Below are positions 1-7,267 of a stretch of 10,367 nt of DNA, piece by piece. The stretch is taken from positions 1-10,367 of the forward strand of contig JAKBRR010000028.1 in NCBI GenBank assembly GCA_021845325.1. Reading direction: 5' to 3'. The DNA comes from Thermoplasmata archaeon. GTDB taxonomy: Archaea > Thermoplasmatota > Thermoplasmata > Thermoplasmatales > Thermoplasmataceae. A program made the translations under genes and the position numbers. Every line of letters begins with the position of its first letter. Positions within the stretch are counted from its first letter, which is position 1. A model generated the notes under the pieces. It did no database searches. It was not told the DNA's origin and saw nothing but the letters and a program-made list of their open reading frames with translations.

Positions 1-226
1 CCAGGAACCTTACAGTTAGAGCAAGACCATCCTGGAAATATTCATATGGCGCATTTATTGAATTCCTGATCAGTGTTCTTGCACCAAAGTGCAGTATAAC
101 ATCATACTTTCTCTCTGGAATGGTATCCCCCAGATCCACACCATCTATGTCATAACCGGAATCCTTTAGGAATCTGTATATCTGGGTGCCTATGAAACCT
201 TTATGCCCTGTTAGAAGAATTTTCAT
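1..226 (-). CDS. NAD-dependent nucleotide-sugar epimerase/reductase, N-terminal part (3' end outside window)
   Basis: The first 75 residues of an extended short-chain dehydrogenase (SDR) are visible; the gene continues beyond the left edge. The protein begins MKILLTGHKGFIG, a TGxxGFIG Rossmann motif that binds NAD(P), followed by a second strand ending in an acidic GVDLGD. Only about 10 residues later comes DVILHFGA, the strand that normally carries the (H/N)xAA-like motif. This short spacing resembles RmlD- or WcaG-type reductases more than long GalE-type epimerases, but the substrate cannot be decided from this piece. The family makes or reduces nucleotide sugars in the cytoplasm. It is the fourth gene of the minus-strand glycosyltransferase series and lies 49 bp after the stop of the preceding gene. 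The ATG at 226 is supported by a TATA-like box 21-29 bases upstream and by the Rossmann motif starting at residue 2. Confidence 0.88.
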   Translation of the reverse strand, partial: MKILLTGHKGFIGTQIYRFLKDSGYDIDGVDLGDTIPERKYDVILHFGARTLIRNSINAPYEYFQDGLALTVRFL

Positions 227-246
227 TATGTGTAATGGAACCGTCT

Positions 247-255
247 GATAAATAT
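247..255 (-). promoter_or_regulatory. TATA-like box for the partial epimerase gene
   Basis: ATATTTATC on the minus strand lies 21-29 bases before the ATG at 226. This is the spacing expected for a leaderless or nearly leaderless archaeal transcript. There is no Shine-Dalgarno-like sequence before the ATG. Confidence 0.5.
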
Positions 256-275
256 TGATTGTTGATCAGTCAATT

Positions 276-1457
276 TTAACGTAAGCCGACATTTTCTGAT
301 TTCTTATTGTAGTATGCTTTCAATATTAATTCGTCCACATTTATTCTGTTCTCTGATTCTATTATTTCATTATAGAGTTTTTCAGCGCTAACAGACATTT
401 CCCTGATCTTTTTCCTGTTTTCTGATAATCTCTTTATATTCTCATCGAACTTTTCCGGTTCGCAAATGACAATTGAATCTGATATATTGTAATCCTCAAA
501 TCCTCTTACACCTATGGGTGTGCTCAATACAGGCAACCCATGGGCAAGGTAGTCAACCATCTTTAGATTTCTACCGCTACCTTCAGTCACCGGGTTCAAT
601 GCAAGAAAGCATCTGCTCATGATTTCACTTTTTTTAGAATCGTCCACGACCCCATGAAACACCATGTTTTTCATTTTGGACCCCTTCGTTGGTTTTGCGC
701 TTCCAATTATTTCGAATGTGAATTCTGGATTTTTAGATGCCATATCCTGAATTCTGTCGAGTGCTGAATTGTTGGCGGAATAAACAGAGCCGATGAACAC
801 AATGCTATTCGAATTCTCCCCTCTCCACTGAGTTCCGTCTTTGTCAATTTCATGGGGTGCATAAAACAATTTCTTTTCATCTACATTATAGATTTCAATG
901 AAACTTTTAATGTCTTTTTTAGTGAATGAAAGTACAAAGTCCGATCTGGCTAGAAGTTCACCTTCTATCCTTTTGCATTCTTCGTGGAAGACATTACCAT
1001 TTCTGAGTATGTATTCAATATTATGGGCATCGTAAACTACTAGTTTGTCATGTAGATAGTCCTTTACAAGCGGATATTGCCATGGACCTTCAAAAATTAT
1101 TATTTCAGACAATTTTACCAAATTCTTAAGTCGGTTTAAGTATTTTTTTCTTAGAAATCTCCCTCTTGAGATTAAAATTTCAAGTGAACGGTTCCCTTTT
1201 AGAAAAGCAAGTCCTGTTAGTAAAAGCGATCTGTACTGTTCGGCGTATTCTGATTTTTCGTCCTTGAAAATGGCACCTGCAACAGATATGATCTTTCGGT
1301 TTGGTTTATTGATAAGTACATGACATCTGAGAGAATAAGCACTGGAGTATTCAGGTAATATTCTTCCATGAGCGATCTGAACTACAATCTGATTCATTTG
1401 TGATGAAAGAGATTCCTTTTCGAAATTGTTTGAACAATGGGTTTCATTTCCTTCCAT
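276..1457 (-). CDS. Glycosyltransferase, GT4-like (GT-B fold)
   Basis: A 393-residue cytoplasmic or membrane-associated glycosyltransferase that would move a sugar from a nucleotide donor onto a growing glycan. The N-terminal half carries VYDAHNIEY (141-149), seen in many GT4 proteins near the acceptor/donor cleft. The C-terminal Rossmann-like half starts near SIVFIGSVYSANN (218-230) and contains EGSGRNLKMVDYLAHG (292-307), which corresponds to the donor-binding block; the usual E-x7-E pair is modified here, so the fit is to a divergent GT4 subgroup. No signal peptide or membrane segment is visible. The ATG at 1457 is preceded by a TATA-like box at -28 to -21, which favours it over the internal Met21, although sequence resembling the family starts only there. 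It lies 60 bp after the preceding glycosyltransferase. Donor and acceptor sugars are unknown. Confidence 0.88.
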   Translation of the reverse strand: MEGNETHCSNNFEKESLSSQMNQIVVQIAHGRILPEYSSAYSLRCHVLINKPNRKIISVAGAIFKDEKSEYAEQYRSLLLTGLAFLKGNRSLEILISRGRFLRKKYLNRLKNLVKLSEIIIFEGPWQYPLVKDYLHDKLVVYDAHNIEYILRNGNVFHEECKRIEGELLARSDFVLSFTKKDIKSFIEIYNVDEKKLFYAPHEIDKDGTQWRGENSNSIVFIGSVYSANNSALDRIQDMASKNPEFTFEIIGSAKPTKGSKMKNMVFHGVVDDSKKSEIMSRCFLALNPVTEGSGRNLKMVDYLAHGLPVLSTPIGVRGFEDYNISDSIVICEPEKFDENIKRLSENRKKIREMSVSAEKLYNEIIESENRINVDELILKAYYNKKSENVGLR

Positions 1458-1459
1458 GA

Positions 1460-1471
1460 ATTGTGTATTAT
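1460..1471 (-). promoter_or_regulatory. Shared 12-bp motif ATAATACACAAT upstream of glycosyltransferase (copy 1)
   Basis: The minus-strand motif ATAATACACAAT occupies -14 to -3 relative to the ATG at 1457. An identical copy stands at the same position before the ATG at 3766. It may be an initiator/proximal promoter element or a translation-start context. The function is not known. Confidence 0.4.
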
Positions 1472-1477
1472 GAATAC

Positions 1478-1485
1478 AAAATAAA
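1478..1485 (-). promoter_or_regulatory. TATA-like box for the glycosyltransferase starting at 1457
   Basis: TTTATTTT on the minus strand lies at -28 to -21 from the ATG, typical of a leaderless archaeal gene. Confidence 0.45.
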
Positions 1486-1517
1486 GCTTAGTCGCGTCTT
1501 ATGGTGAATTATTCGTA

Positions 1518-2684
1518 TTACACCTTAAGGATGTTTTCGCTTAAATCAGAGACAACGTCGTTCCAATCATATTGCGACTTAACAATTTCGTGAAGCGTTT
1601 GCTTTCTATCAAAATTCCTTATATACTCAATTTTATCCTTTAACCGTATTATAGAATTCTTGATTCTGTTATCAATGATAGGGACATATTCAAGAGAATC
1701 GTTTTCAAGGAAAAAATCGAATCTCGGCCTCATCTGTTCTGAGGTTATAACGTACAACCCACATGATAGTGCTTCGATAATAACTAACCCAAACGTCTCG
1801 TAATAGGACGGAAATACTAAAACATCACATTTACCGTAAAGTTCGCAAAGTTCAGTTTCCGTTAAAAATCCATGATATATGATTCGTTCATCATTTAATG
1901 TCTTGAATAGGTGATCTAAAGAACCGCTTCCAACAACATGTAGAACAAAATTCGCGTCTTCTATTTTCTTAAATGCAGACAAAAGTTCCAGTATGCCTTT
2001 GCTTTGTTCGAGTCTGGCGACAAACAGTAGATTTATTATTTGACCAGATACATTCTTTGGTATGTATTTTGATGTATCAACTCCGCTTGGGGTGAAAAAG
2101 GATTGTTTAATCGTTTCCAGGAAATTCTTCGAGGACTCATTAATACAATGAAATGCATCTATATTTCTGTATAGTATATTGTTTTGTGTCAATTTTAAGG
2201 CGAGCTTGCCAGAAATGGATCTTTTTGGTTTCCCATTATAAATCCCAGGAAGATAAATGTGTTCGCTGCCAATAATCTTCGATTTGTTAGATAATATTTC
2301 AGCAAGGTCGTTGTTTACGAGATAAAAATAATCAGTTTCTGCTTCAATTTTCCTGAATTTCCTTAAATTTACCAATCTTGTGACTGTGAATATTATTTTT
2401 CTAAATGGAAGCAACGGATTACTGAATAACAACATAAGCCAACTATTGTTCAAGGAATTTGCAAGTTTGTCCAGTGGGTAAATATAATAATCGATGGAAA
2501 TCCCATTGAGCTTTTCCTTAAGTTCGTTCTCAGAAATTGTTCTTTTTCCGTATGGATAGGGTTGAAGGATCCTTACATCAAATTTTGTTTTATCCATGTG
2601 TCTGACATACTCATAAGCTGTCTTTTTGCCTCCCGCCCATGTTTGAAAATTTGCTGAAATTACGAATGTTACTCTGGTTTTCAT
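1518..2684 (-). CDS. Glycosyltransferase family 4 (GT-B fold)
   Basis: A 388-residue GT4 enzyme, full length for the family. The N-terminal acceptor domain begins VTFVISANFQTWAGGKKTA, with a glycine-rich loop at residues 18-19 near the start as in other retaining GT4 enzymes. The linker SGVDTSKY (200-207) and FVARLEQSKGI (221-231) mark entry to the C-terminal donor domain; R224 and K229 sit where phosphate-contacting Arg/Lys residues are expected. The classical E-x7-E motif is intact as ETFGLVIIE (296-304). No membrane segments are evident; such proteins usually act on the cytoplasmic face on lipid-linked sugars. It lies between two other glycosyltransferases, 59 bp after one stop and 60 bp before the next start. 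The ATG at 2684 is chosen because the family sequence begins at once. The specific sugar linkage cannot be read from sequence. Confidence 0.93.
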   Translation of the reverse strand: MKTRVTFVISANFQTWAGGKKTAYEYVRHMDKTKFDVRILQPYPYGKRTISENELKEKLNGISIDYYIYPLDKLANSLNNSWLMLLFSNPLLPFRKIIFTVTRLVNLRKFRKIEAETDYFYLVNNDLAEILSNKSKIIGSEHIYLPGIYNGKPKRSISGKLALKLTQNNILYRNIDAFHCINESSKNFLETIKQSFFTPSGVDTSKYIPKNVSGQIINLLFVARLEQSKGILELLSAFKKIEDANFVLHVVGSGSLDHLFKTLNDERIIYHGFLTETELCELYGKCDVLVFPSYYETFGLVIIEALSCGLYVITSEQMRPRFDFFLENDSLEYVPIIDNRIKNSIIRLKDKIEYIRNFDRKQTLHEIVKSQYDWNDVVSDLSENILKV

Positions 2685-2710
2685 TGATTCTTAGGTGTAG
2701 ATCTTCATTG

Positions 2711-2719
2711 TAAATAAAT
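2711..2719 (-). promoter_or_regulatory. TATA-like box for the glycosyltransferase starting at 2684
   Basis: ATTTATTTA on the minus strand lies 27-35 bases before the ATG. The slightly longer distance suggests either a leader of a few bases or read-through from the upstream gene. Confidence 0.4.
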
Positions 2720-2743
2720 TATTCCAGAAGAATAGAAGTTATC

Positions 2744-3766
2744 TCACTGAAATGCCATGGTATCGTAAATCTCCTTCAGCTTCAATGCATGCCTCTCTAT
2801 AGAGTAATTCCTGGAAAACTCAATCAGTTCGGAAAATGTTTTCCTATCTTTTATTGCTGCCATTATACTTTCTCTGTTGAATGACGATAGTTTAACAAAA
2901 TGCGCCATGTTCACAAGAACTTCTTGAAATACTGGAATATCGTTGACAATAACGTTTGTTCCGCATGCCATTGCCTCAAGGGGTGTGAGTCCAAATCCCT
3001 CGTTGTCAGAAAGGAACACGAATAAGTGAGAAAATGTCATATACTGCCTTAATTTCTTAATATCCATAGGACCAAGGAATTTAATATTTTTATATTTTTC
3101 TGATTTCTTTAGAAGTTCAGAATATCTCTCAGACCAACCCTGAGATGGACCGATATGGTAAAAATTAATTTCTTCGTCGCCTCCAATTGCGTCGATTACT
3201 ATGTCAATTCTCTTCCTTGGATTGAAATCACTCACCATCAATATGTTGATCTTGTTATCACCTGGGTAAGGATTTACGGATTCTGGAAAGAATCTTGAAT
3301 GGTCAATAGAATGGTTAACAACCCTTATTCTTTCTGGTGGGATCTTAACCTGCTCTACCATGGAATTTTTCCCTACTTCAGTCGAAACAAGGAGTGTTTG
3401 GACTTTGAGAGCCCTGGAAAAGCTCAATTTATATGCTGCTCGATCGTAAGTGGATTTAATATAAATTTCTGGATTTGTAAATGGTATAATATCGTGGATT
3501 GTCACAAGATTGGTTCCTCTTATAACCACATCAGGGGAGAGAGCATGCACTACTTTTGTTCGGCCTTCTTTGAATACGGAGGAAAAATACTGGAAAAGAA
3601 TGCCGAAATATGGTTTTCCTCCAATTGAGATTTCTCTTTTTTTAATTGGTATTGTGCTAAACTCCACCCCTACTGATTTTAAACCGTTGAAGGTATTGTG
3701 AACGTAGCTTTTTGTTCCGGAATTACCCTTTATGTCCGGATATACAAGAGTGATGTCTGATTTCAT
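2744..3766 (-). CDS. Glycosyltransferase family 4 (GT-B fold)
   Basis: A 340-residue GT4 protein and the first gene of the minus-strand series. Visible motifs are VTIHDIIPF (88-96), common in mannosyl/rhamnosyl-type GT4 enzymes, the NHSIDHSRFFPE segment (151-162) at the domain junction, and VSDFNPRKRID (178-188), which supplies the basic residues expected to contact the nucleotide-sugar phosphates. The donor-site E-x7-E motif is EGFGLTPLE (256-264), followed by AMACG. No signal peptide is present. It is transcribed divergently from the CysD-like gene; the 100 bp between them carries a TATA-like box for each direction. The ATG at 3766 is the first in frame with a box at the right distance. GT4 membership is secure, but donor and acceptor are unknown. 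Confidence 0.93.
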   Translation of the reverse strand: MKSDITLVYPDIKGNSGTKSYVHNTFNGLKSVGVEFSTIPIKKREISIGGKPYFGILFQYFSSVFKEGRTKVVHALSPDVVIRGTNLVTIHDIIPFTNPEIYIKSTYDRAAYKLSFSRALKVQTLLVSTEVGKNSMVEQVKIPPERIRVVNHSIDHSRFFPESVNPYPGDNKINILMVSDFNPRKRIDIVIDAIGGDEEINFYHIGPSQGWSERYSELLKKSEKYKNIKFLGPMDIKKLRQYMTFSHLFVFLSDNEGFGLTPLEAMACGTNVIVNDIPVFQEVLVNMAHFVKLSSFNRESIMAAIKDRKTFSELIEFSRNYSIERHALKLKEIYDTMAFQ

Positions 3767-3768
3767 TT

Positions 3769-3780
3769 ATTGTGTATTAT
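3769..3780 (-). promoter_or_regulatory. Shared 12-bp motif ATAATACACAAT upstream of glycosyltransferase (copy 2)
   Basis: This is the second exact copy of ATAATACACAAT, again at -14 to -3 relative to the ATG (at 3766). Flanking bases differ from copy 1, so the identity is confined to the motif and is not part of a longer visible duplication. Confidence 0.4.
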
Positions 3781-3787
3781 CATAACA

Positions 3788-3798
3788 TTTATTTTTAT
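3788..3798 (-). promoter_or_regulatory. TATA-like box for the glycosyltransferase starting at 3766
   Basis: An A/T-only stretch (AATAAAAATAAA region on the minus strand) lies about 22-32 bases before the ATG in the divergent intergenic region. Confidence 0.45.
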
Positions 3799-3824
3799 TG
3801 CGTATTGGTAAGGAAAAGGAAAGT

Positions 3825-3835
3825 AAAATAAAATA
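3825..3835 (+). promoter_or_regulatory. TATA-like box for the CysD-like/sulfatase-fold unit
   Basis: AAATAAAATAA lies 32-42 bases before the ATG at 3867. It is farther out than the other boxes in the window, implying a short leader of perhaps ten bases. Confidence 0.35.
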
Positions 3836-3866
3836 AGGGGAACACAATGCATGAAAAGTTATAATT

Positions 3867-4655
3867 ATGGTTGAACTGGTGTTGGACTCAAAAGAATCCA
3901 TTGGAAAGATAATTATCATTGATGCATTGAAAAGATTCAAATCCCCTGTGGTAGTGTGGAGTGCTGGAAAGGATTCCACTGTTGTTCTGGATCTGGTCAG
4001 GAAGGTCTGTGGCGAGATTAATAGGAAGGTTCCACCGGTTCTCTTTATAGATCATGGAGATCATTTCCAGGAAACGTGGGATATGCTTAATAAATATACA
4101 AAAGAGTGGAATTTGAAACTTGTCATCGCAAAAAATGAGAAAGTCATAAATGCTGTTAAAGGAGGAGAAATCAAACTTTCTGAAATAGGAGACGAGAACT
4201 TTTCGGAGGCTATGAAAATTGGTTTTTCTGGCGATATATTTCCATACAGCCTTGATACAGATATAGGGAACCATCTTCTCAAAACGGTTGCAATGAACCA
4301 GACCATTAGAAAATACGGCTTTGATGCACTATTCACCGGCATAAGATGGGATGAAAACGCTGCAAGGTCCACAGAAAGATTCTTCTCTGACCGTGAGAAC
4401 CCACCTCACACGAGGGTGCATCCCATTCTGACATTCAGGGAAAGAGATATCTGGGATTACATGTTCAAATATGAGTTACCAATCCACCCAAAATATAAGG
4501 AAGGATACAGGTCTATCGACGGCATAAGAGATTCTACAAAGACCAGTGATAAACCAGCATGGGAACAGGACCTTGAAGGAACAAAGGAAAGAGCTGGAAG
4601 ATCCCAGGACAAGGAAGGCATGATGGAAAAACTCAGAAAAATGGGATATATGTGA
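3867..4655 (+). CDS. CysD-like PP-loop ATP pyrophosphatase (PAPS reductase superfamily)
   Basis: A 262-residue adenine-nucleotide alpha-hydrolase-like protein. The PP-loop is VVWSAGKDSTVVL (S32-A-G-K-D-S37). Further blocks line up from memory with the ATP sulfurylase small subunit CysD: FIDHGDHFQETWDM (60-73), KYGFDALFTGIRWDENAARSTER (149-171), TRVHPILTFRERDIWDYM (182-199) and a C-terminal GTKERAGRSQDKEG (238-251) ending LRKMGYM. CysD makes adenylyl-sulfate from ATP and sulfate with a GTPase partner, CysN; none is seen here. The ECG(L/I)H catalytic cysteine of true APS/PAPS reductases is absent, and the only cysteine is Cys48. A generic annotation would be 'PAPS reductase family', but ATP-dependent adenylylation of sulfate or another anion fits better. 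The upstream in-frame TGA limits the start to 3867. It overlaps the next gene by GTGA, so the two are probably translationally coupled. Confidence 0.9.
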   Translation: MVELVLDSKESIGKIIIIDALKRFKSPVVVWSAGKDSTVVLDLVRKVCGEINRKVPPVLFIDHGDHFQETWDMLNKYTKEWNLKLVIAKNEKVINAVKGGEIKLSEIGDENFSEAMKIGFSGDIFPYSLDTDIGNHLLKTVAMNQTIRKYGFDALFTGIRWDENAARSTERFFSDRENPPHTRVHPILTFRERDIWDYMFKYELPIHPKYKEGYRSIDGIRDSTKTSDKPAWEQDLEGTKERAGRSQDKEGMMEKLRKMGYM

Positions 4656-5977
4656 ACAGACAACCAAACGTAATATTGATTGTTCTTGATACAACAAGGG
4701 CTGATGCAATTTATCCTCTTAAGACAAACCGATTCATGCCATTTTTAAGTAAATTTTCTGATGAATGTGTTGTATTTGAAAATGCAATTTCACCAGCATC
4801 TTGGACAATACCTGCACACGCTGCGATTTTCACTGGAATGTACCCGTCCAGGAATGGAGTTGTTGAAAGAGTAAATGGAGAAATACCTAATTATTCAGAA
4901 CTGCTTGAAAAATACGAAGGAAAGACAATTGCAGAAACTCTTTCGGAAAAGGGCTACAAAACCGTAGGTTTTTCACAGAACCTGTTGGTAGCACCTGATA
5001 CTTCTTTCGCAAGGGGTTTTGCCGAATTCTACTATACCAATAACCCCCACCAGGATACTTATTTCAGGATGTTGCGGAATTATAATAACTTAATAAAAGA
5101 TTTCGGAACCACATTTAATGAGATTGTTCCAAAAATACTTGGCATTAACGAAGTAATAAAATTCACTTCGTTGTACATGAAGGTCAAAAGAGACACATGG
5201 TGGTTAAGAAAAGCGGATCTATCAGACAAGGGCGGAATAAAAGTAATTGATAGAATAAGAAATTTTGATCTAAAGGAACCGTTCTTCCTATTTATGAATT
5301 TAATGGAGATGCATGATCCGCACGATAATATTTCGTTGAAACTAAACTGGTCTGACAGTTTCTTTAGAAATGAGAAATTATCAGAAGATAAGGTAAAAAT
5401 TATACGAAATTCCTACTTTAGGGCGGCAAATAAAGTCGATCTAATTCTTTCTGAGCTTATATCAATATTAAAAAAGAAAGAGTTGCTTGACAATTCTCTC
5501 CTGATAATTACTTCTGATCATGGTCAGAGTTTGATGGAGAAAAATGATTTTTTTGGGCACGGTACCTTTCTCTACGATGAGCTAGTTAAGGTGCCTTTGA
5601 TAATCAGGTTACCTTTTGGGAAAAAAATTAAGATTGAAAACGGTTATCAAAGCACCACCCAGATTAAATCATTTATAGACAATACCGTAAATGGAATAAA
5701 CACTTTCGATAGTATCAGCACTGATTTTGCATTCTCAGAATCTTATGGTAGTTTGGATAATGAGTTATCAAAACATAAAAATGAAAAAAAATATACTGAA
5801 GTTCTTGCCAGTGTGGACGTACCGAGGAAAGCTATTTACTGCAATGGCTTTAAGCTTTCATTGGAACTAAAAAACAACAAAATTGAAGAATTTACGAAAA
5901 ATTCTCTTCCAGTTAATTTTAACGATTACAGGGATATCTTTGACAATTTGAAAGAAAAAATCGAAATATTCGGTTAA
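4652..5977 (+). CDS. Sulfatase / alkaline-phosphatase superfamily protein
   Basis: A 441-residue member of the sulfatase/phosphatase fold, which cleaves or transfers sulfate or phosphate groups. N-terminal NVILIVLDTTRAD supplies the first metal-binding aspartate (D13). ASWTIPAHAAIFTGMYPSR (49-67) is the nucleophile region; the C/S-x-P-x-R formylglycine signature is replaced by T52-I-P-A-H, so Thr52 would be the nucleophile, as in phosphoethanolamine/phosphoglycerol transferases of the fold. SDHG (D289, H290) and FFGHG (H303) complete the metal/substrate site. No signal peptide or membrane segment is seen, so a cytoplasmic location is likely. The GTG start at 4652 overlaps the stop of the CysD-like gene; starting there keeps the conserved N-terminal strand intact. 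The substrate could be a sulfated or phosphorylated glycan intermediate, by inference from context. Confidence 0.88.
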   Translation: MNRQPNVILIVLDTTRADAIYPLKTNRFMPFLSKFSDECVVFENAISPASWTIPAHAAIFTGMYPSRNGVVERVNGEIPNYSELLEKYEGKTIAETLSEKGYKTVGFSQNLLVAPDTSFARGFAEFYYTNNPHQDTYFRMLRNYNNLIKDFGTTFNEIVPKILGINEVIKFTSLYMKVKRDTWWLRKADLSDKGGIKVIDRIRNFDLKEPFFLFMNLMEMHDPHDNISLKLNWSDSFFRNEKLSEDKVKIIRNSYFRAANKVDLILSELISILKKKELLDNSLLIITSDHGQSLMEKNDFFGHGTFLYDELVKVPLIIRLPFGKKIKIENGYQSTTQIKSFIDNTVNGINTFDSISTDFAFSESYGSLDNELSKHKNEKKYTEVLASVDVPRKAIYCNGFKLSLELKNNKIEEFTKNSLPVNFNDYRDIFDNLKEKIEIFG

Positions 5978-6173
5978 ACTCATTTCATGATAATTTCTCC
6001 ACGATACCTGATCTGTGATTCTGTAAATTTTCCGTAATATATTTTGAGTGTCTCTGTACTGCTCATTAAAGCTATGTTATTTCAGCCGTTAAAATCTGGA
6101 ATTGTGTAGGATCTCCTCCTTTTTACAGAAGTATCCTTTCACTATCAAATAACCATCATAGTAAGTTTAGAAA

Positions 6174-6182
6174 TATTAAATA
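6174..6182 (+). promoter_or_regulatory. TATA-like box for the glycosyltransferase starting at 6203
   Basis: TATTAAATA lies 21-29 bases before the ATG in a strongly A/T stretch, the spacing of a leaderless archaeal gene. It indicates that this gene is transcribed separately from the upstream sulfatase-fold gene, which ends 225 bp earlier. Confidence 0.45.
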
Positions 6183-6202
6183 ATAAACTTCGATATCATA
6201 AT

Positions 6203-7267
6203 ATGACAGACCAGAATGGTTTGAAAAAAATATTCGTTATTACCGATTCAACTAGAACCACTGGTCTAGGGAGGTATTCTAAAACTCTATCTATTGCTCT
6301 CGATGCACATTTGATCTCGCTTAGGAAAGATAAGACAAATCCAGCTGATAAATTCAACGGCGCAGTTATTAATGGATTGTTTCCTCCTTTTCAGAACGGT
6401 TGGTATTTGAACCAGTTCTATCCATCCATTTTTATGAGACGTTTCAAAGAATATATGTCCATAAACGTTGGACCAATGGATATAGTGCACTATTCATCCC
6501 AAACACTGACACCACTTAATAATAAGTGTTCGAAAATAATTACTGTTCATGATCTTTTTGCAGTAAATCCTAAATACAATCAAAATAGAGTTTATAGAAA
6601 AGCAGTTGAAAGATCGCTTTTCAAAGCAAAGCTATTTGATCACGTCTTAACAGTTTCGGACCATGTAAAAACGCAATTGATAAATGAAGGGTTTTCTGGC
6701 AATATTCAAACTATTTACCCTTCTATTGACAGTGTTTTTAGACCGCTTTTTGATAAAGGCACAATAAGAAAGAAATTAAATCTTCCATTGGATAAGAAAT
6801 TGGTACTTTGCGTGGCAAAAGGTGAGCCGAGGAAGAATCTGGGCTCTCTTAAACCAACTCTTGAGATACTTGGTAAAGATTATGTATTGGTTCAGGTTGG
6901 TTTTGATATTGGCAATGGGATTCGTTTCAAGGATGTCGATGATGAAAAACTGAACTTAATTTATAACGCCTGTGATGTACTCATTTTCCCTTCTTTCGAC
7001 GAAGGATTTGGTTATCCTCTTGTCGAGGCCATGAGCGTAGGACTTCCCGTGGTTGCGTCTGATATTGAGGTATTTAAAGAAACCGCTGGTAAAGCCGCAA
7101 TCCTTTCAGAACCCTCACCTGCACAATTGGCAAAATCAGTAAAGGAAGCAATTAATTCCAGAGAGTCTCTAATAAATGAGGGTTTTCTGGTTGCGAAAAA
7201 ATACACCTTCGAAGAGTTTAAGGGAAAGATAAAACAGTATTACAAGGAGAATATTGGATTGTCTTAG
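6203..7267 (+). CDS. Glycosyltransferase family 4 (GT-B fold)
   Basis: A 354-residue GT4 enzyme. The N-terminal domain has a glycine-containing loop TTGLGRYSK (19-27) and ITVHDLF (113-119). YPSIDSVFRP (172-181) marks the hinge, CVAKGEPRKN (203-212) gives the basic phosphate-contacting loop of the C-terminal domain, and EGFGYPLVE (267-275) is a complete E-x7-E donor motif followed by AMSVGLPVVASD. No membrane segment is visible. Its motifs resemble those of the minus-strand enzyme ending at 2744 (TIHDIIPF, NHSIDHSRFFPE), suggesting the same broad subgroup, but the two are clearly different proteins and would make different linkages. It has its own upstream promoter-like box. The ATG at 6203 gives a normal-length N terminus. 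The sugar specificity is unknown. Confidence 0.93.
   Translation: MTDQNGLKKIFVITDSTRTTGLGRYSKTLSIALDAHLISLRKDKTNPADKFNGAVINGLFPPFQNGWYLNQFYPSIFMRRFKEYMSINVGPMDIVHYSSQTLTPLNNKCSKIITVHDLFAVNPKYNQNRVYRKAVERSLFKAKLFDHVLTVSDHVKTQLINEGFSGNIQTIYPSIDSVFRPLFDKGTIRKKLNLPLDKKLVLCVAKGEPRKNLGSLKPTLEILGKDYVLVQVGFDIGNGIRFKDVDDEKLNLIYNACDVLIFPSFDEGFGYPLVEAMSVGLPVVASDIEVFKETAGKAAILSEPSPAQLAKSVKEAINSRESLINEGFLVAKKYTFEEFKGKIKQYYKENIGLS

Noticed and set aside
3299..3701. Plus-strand open frames opposite the glycosyltransferase at 2744-3766
   Set aside because: They are antisense to a clear GT4 gene, and their translations show no family motifs or promoter.
4640..4652. ATGGGA as a Shine-Dalgarno sequence for the sulfatase-fold gene
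   Set aside because: It does not match the archaeal GGAGGTGAT pattern well. Coupling through the GTGA overlap explains the start better.
3888..4709. Minus-strand open frames opposite the CysD-like gene and the start of the sulfatase-fold gene
   Set aside because: They lie antisense to well-supported coding sequence and show no independent motifs.
5980..6066. Minus-strand 28-codon frame with an ATG (MSSTETLKIYYGKF...) in the gap before the 6203 gene
   Set aside because: It has no TATA-like box or ribosome site, no recognised family, and is no longer than chance frames in A/T-rich DNA. The neighbouring minus-strand frame in the same gap has no start and also no recognisable product.
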